Assembly: GCA_032690845.1 (NCBI GenBank)
Contig: CM064421.1
Coordinates: forward strand, 36,012,963-36,076,962
Length of the DNA stretch: 64,000 bases
Direction: 5' to 3'
Source: Eleusine coracana subsp. coracana
Taxonomy: Eukaryota > Streptophyta > Magnoliopsida > Poales > Poaceae
Part shown: positions 60,153 to 64,000 of the stretch, piece by piece
Layout of the letters: the number at the start of each line of letters is the position of its first letter
How positions within the stretch are numbered: position 1 is the stretch's first letter
Made by a program: the position numbers and the translations under genes
The notes under the pieces: model-generated
The model's input: the letters and a program-made list of their open reading frames with translations, nothing else
What the model was told of the DNA's origin: nothing
Database searches by the model: none

Positions 60153-63100
60153 CTAACCAACAGAATCCTCAACAATGGCCTCACTATTATCATCCGTATC
60201 ACTCTCCTCGCTTCCTTCCTCTGTCTCGGCATCAGAAAATAGTTGCTCGTCATTTTTAGTGCTATTTCTGGAGATTTGCTTCCTAAATTCAGGGTCAACA
60301 ATCCCGATCATGGCACTGAGAACACGATGCTGGTCCTTGGTTTTGGAGACAACATGTTCAACATTATTCTGACTCCCCGCTGCTTGACCATCTGAGTTTG
60401 CCAAAGTAAGCAAAGCATCAGCTGCAATGTTTCTTCCACCTTGCTGCCCCACAGCATCAGCCATGTCTCCCATGCTCCTTGGTGAGTCATTCTCCCCATT
60501 GACAGATGGACCTGTTTCCACCGCCCAGCTGCCAGCAACTTCTGAGGTCAACAGATCAGCTGTTCTGATGGTTCCAACATGTGTATCCTGCTGTTTGCTC
60601 TCGGAGTAGTCATCCTCACGTGTTTCCTCAGAACAGGGGTCAATGCCATCTTTGGGGATTTGAAGAGGTTCGCCATTTGCTCGTGCCTGCCCTTGATCTT
60701 GGAGGACTGGGGCAGGTTCTTCATTTTCTAGCTGCTGCACTTCATCCTCTAGTGGCATAGTCTCTCCTCCCATATTGTCACATCTTTGAAGATTTGAATC
60801 CTGATCATCGCAACCAACATTACCGGCTTGGCTCTCTGTCTCAGGAACTTGCTCGGTATCTGTTACTTCCCTCTCTGGAGCTGTAGCAACAGGATCACCA
60901 TGCAAATCAGGCCTGAATCTCTCCTCTGACCTTTCTGGACTGGCACCCTCAAGGCCTTGGGTGCTGCCACCTTCAGCAGTGCCACCATCCTGCTGCTCGA
61001 CCATGTTCACATCTTCTTCAGTGGAACTGTGTTCACTTACTTGGGTATTCTCTGTTGAAGCACCAGAAGCTTCCATTGTATTTTTTGAGTAGCCTGTTGG
61101 TTTCACACGAGTATTATCAGTGGCTACTGTTTCTAGTGGCACTTTATTGAGATCAACACTCATTAAGGTATTCTCATAGTTCTCTTCATCTTCCAAAGTT
61201 CTCTGCATTGCTTTCAGCTGCTCCTGCTGTTTTGCAAACAGAGCAGAGATTTCTTCCGTAGTTGAATAGAATGAACGCAGCTGAGTCTCTCTGCAATCAG
61301 AAACACAGGAAAAGAAAATAGCAAAGGATCCATAAAACTTGTAGTTCACATACTTTGGGATTCTTATCCCACCTAGATGAAACTGAACATGATTCTTACC
61401 GTAAAATAATTCGTTCTCTAGCTCCTTGATACCTCTGTTTCTCAATTGATAGATCTCTAATTGTTCCAGCTATTTCAAGCTCAAGAGCTGAGACCTTTGC
61501 CCATGCTTCTTCCCGAGCAGCCTGCTAACGGAAGGACATATATTGTCAGGTTGTAAGTAAAAAAGAGCAACCATTCATTGGACTGGAACTTTCTTCCTAC
61601 CTTTTCATTTTCAAGTTCTTTCTTTAGTTTTCTCAGTTGAGATTCCAAACTTTCTGATTTCTGCATTTGCAATTGTGCACAAAAGGGAAGATGGTATCAA
61701 AAAGCTAAAAGATATCAAGGAAAATATTTTACATCTATGTAATTACTTGCATGCTCACAGCACAGTACCTTTCGGTTGTTAGCAGAAACTTGTTGCTCAT
61801 CCTGAAGTTGAGCATCAATCTCTCTTACTTTTTTCTCAGATGTCACAAGATTCTCTCGAGCATCTTCCTGCATCATAAGATTATAAGTAGGTAAATAACA
61901 TGCAACAAAGGAAGTAAAAAACGTTTGAACAGAATCATTTCAAGTGACAAGCAGCATACCAGCTTGGACCTCAATGTTTCTACGAGCAAACGAGTTTCCT
62001 TTTCTGATTCCTGAAGACGGAAGTGGAAGGTTATTGCAACAGTAGGTGATGTTGAAAAGCTTATAATATATATTAAACTGGAGAAAATAGAACCTGAAGC
62101 TTGCAGATCACTTCTTTCTGTTCCCTTTGTTCTCTAAGGTACGACTCCGCCTGTCTCTTAATTTCTTCTTGAGCTTCAGATTGCATCTTATGCAATGCAG
62201 ATTTCAAGTCGTCTGCAGCCTTATCACGCTCCTCTCTTCTTGAGTTTCTCTCCTCACTTAGTTGTACCTCGAGCTCACCTATAACAGCTTTCTGGCTGGA
62301 AACATTTCAACTCACAGGATATGAGATCCACATGTAATGGAAAATGAAGCTTGTAAATAGATGAGAGAAATTGACATATTATCATCAACCGGTAAAAATT
62401 GACATCACATCCAGCAGAATACCTTGAAATTATCTCGTCGGCATCAGCACGTGACTGCTTAGATGCACTAAGCCTTTCATCCAGATCTTTTACGGAATTC
62501 TGTAATTCTGTATTTGATGTAATAAGTGAATCAAGTTGATTTTGCTTCTCCTCAAGGGCTAGCTGGAGAGATTTAGTTTGATCAAGATAAGAGCTTGATG
62601 TAGTTTCTTTCAACTCCTTGAGTTCCTACATCATCAGATTTGCAAAAGATAAATCAGAGCATAAGACAATGAGCCTATTGATGAGGGAAAGTTTCTAATA
62701 AGCAGAAATCAAATCATTTGACAGAGAAAAAGAAGAAATTTTAACAGAATTAAGGAAATATGTTTCCTTTTGTAGAGAAATAAGCATTAACTATGCCGTA
62801 GTAAGATTTATTTCTCAAGAGTACACAGACTGTGTTGACACTTGATAAATATTATCCAAAATTCATAAAAAGAATTGGTTCAGCAAACTATCATCTTTAA
62901 AGTAGACTGGAAAGCATTAGATCCTACAAATGAAACTAGGTCATCAAGTACAGGATGGAAATTTGAGAAATGTAACTGTGCAAATAAGCACATAAGCAAA
63001 AATGAAAACATTTCATGCAACGATGATTGGGGATTTACCTTTTCATGCTGGACTTGGACCATTTTTCTTTCAGTTCTCAAAGTCTCAATTGTTACAACAT

Positions 63101-64000
63101 GTGCCTCAAGTTGTTCCCTAAGATCCTGGATGGGTTTAAGCAAGTAAGGTTAGCACACTGCAAGAAGAACAAAAATATTGCTATCTTGAATGAGGCAACT
63201 TACAGCGTTAGATTTTTCTAGTCTCCGAATATCATCGAGCGAAACAGGACCATCAGGGGAACCAATACCAAGACCCTTTAGCCTCTTGCTTTCAGAACCA
63301 ACCTCCCCTTCAGTATCAAACATAAATGGTGGTACACATCAAAACTCGTAATATAGTTGGTATATATGACCAACATGTTATAAGACAGAAAACTCCTCAC
63401 CTGACTTCCTTTTAAGAACACTACCCCCGTTCTCTGCACAACTGACTGCATTAACTTCACGGTAGACAAATGTATAGGAAGTATCTGAAAAGGCAACATA
63501 CAACTTCAATGGCAAACAAGGGGCAATATCCATCGTATATAAGAAAAATAATAAGAAAGGCACAACCTGTTATGAACTGAATTAAGCAAACACCAACTAA
63601 ATAGCACATAAACAAGCCAACAAATAACTACCCCCAGGGAACCCCAGTATAAAACAGATTCTTATTGATATGGGCAAGGAACCTTACCATCGTGAGGAGG
63701 TGTTGTAAATGATATAATATCGCCATGATTAAGCTTAGCAGGAGGTGAGCTTTTCTTGAGCTTTCTCCAGTTAAGATATGTGCCATTTGAGCTGTAGAGC
63801 TACATGAGATTAGATCGAGAAAAGAAGGAAATGGAAACAAAAATGGAACAGGATCCAAAAATAAAAAAGGAGAACCTTGTATCCTTGAGGTAAACAGGCA
63901 CAGGCTCATGCTGGTTAAAGTCCCCCAACACAGTGTCCCTGTATATCTTGCAATGCCTCGCACTGATTGACGGACCACAAATCTGGAGGCGATACTCAAC
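60153..64000 (-). CDS. FHA-domain, long coiled-coil protein (5' end beyond the window)
   Basis: Twelve exons on the minus strand lie in the window: beyond 64000-63876, 63688-63791, 63401-63484, 63204-63307, 63039-63125, 62423-62625, 62094-62295, 61960-62010, 61769-61867, 61601-61660, 61400-61521, 60153-61290; frame is kept throughout (792 codons plus stop). The N-terminal part has an FHA phosphothreonine-binding core: LQICGPSISARHCKIYRD, then KDTSSNGTYLNWRKL and LNHGDIISF. About 380 residues of coiled coil follow (LREQLEAHVVTIETL, NSVKDLDERLSAS, SQLRKLKKELENEK), then an acidic, Glu/Ser/Thr-rich low-complexity tail ending SDTDDNSEAIVEDSVG. A similar FHA plus coiled-coil architecture occurs in poorly studied Arabidopsis proteins. 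Probably a nuclear scaffold that reads phosphorylation; partner unknown. Confidence 0.88.

Overview
This is eukaryotic plant nuclear DNA, almost certainly from a grass (Poaceae) and plausibly of the rice lineage. The evidence is split genes with GT-AG introns, GC-rich 5' exons in AT-rich intergenic DNA, a DUF295 F-box gene, and grass-type transposable elements (a gypsy LTR with TATATAAG, a low-coding LTR element, a Stowaway MITE with TA duplication, and a CACTA element with AGG duplication). There are no bacterial features and no sign of contamination. The species call is inference.

Layout. Bases 1-11,100 are repeats. A decayed gypsy retrotransposon fragment (1-2,699, minus strand) is followed by about 2.9 kb with only exon-like scraps. 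Next comes a 5.5 kb non-autonomous LTR element (5,623-11,091) with 1.6 kb LTRs and an AACTT target duplication. The genic part starts at 12.4 kb: F-box/DUF295 (12,385-13,701, -); a small HMA-domain isoprenylated protein with no metal-binding cysteines (18,372-19,378, +); a 15-exon CIPK kinase (24,035-28,003, -); a two-helix membrane protein (31,687-32,052, -); a nepenthesin-type aspartic protease gene broken by one in-frame stop (34,920-36,326, +); a TMEM42/EamA-like membrane protein (36,937-38,767, -); a VND-class NAC transcription factor (39,966-42,027, -); a group I bZIP factor (57,508-59,550, +); and an FHA/coiled-coil protein that runs off the right edge (60,153 to beyond 64,000, -). About 15 kb between the NAC and bZIP genes has no gene I can support. 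It holds a 795-bp CACTA element (47,656-48,450) made almost entirely of alternating inverted copies of one short motif.

The genes look like independent transcription units, not a cluster. CIPK (calcium/CBL signalling), VND-NAC (xylem and secondary-wall control) and bZIP group I (osmotic/hormone/vascular control) are all regulators, but proximity gives no evidence that they act together. I rebuilt exon structures by hand: splice sites, reading phase and family motifs agree for CIPK (446 aa), NAC (358 aa), bZIP (387 aa), HMA protein (209 aa), TMEM42-like (114 aa) and the FHA protein (792 codons plus stop in the window).

I found no convincing new biological system. The observations most worth checking are the alternating-hairpin CACTA element, the single nonsense codon and altered active sites of the protease gene, the GC-AG intron in the NAC gene, the 4-nt terminal coding exon of CIPK, the cysteine-free HMA protein, and the short basic ORF in the non-autonomous LTR element.
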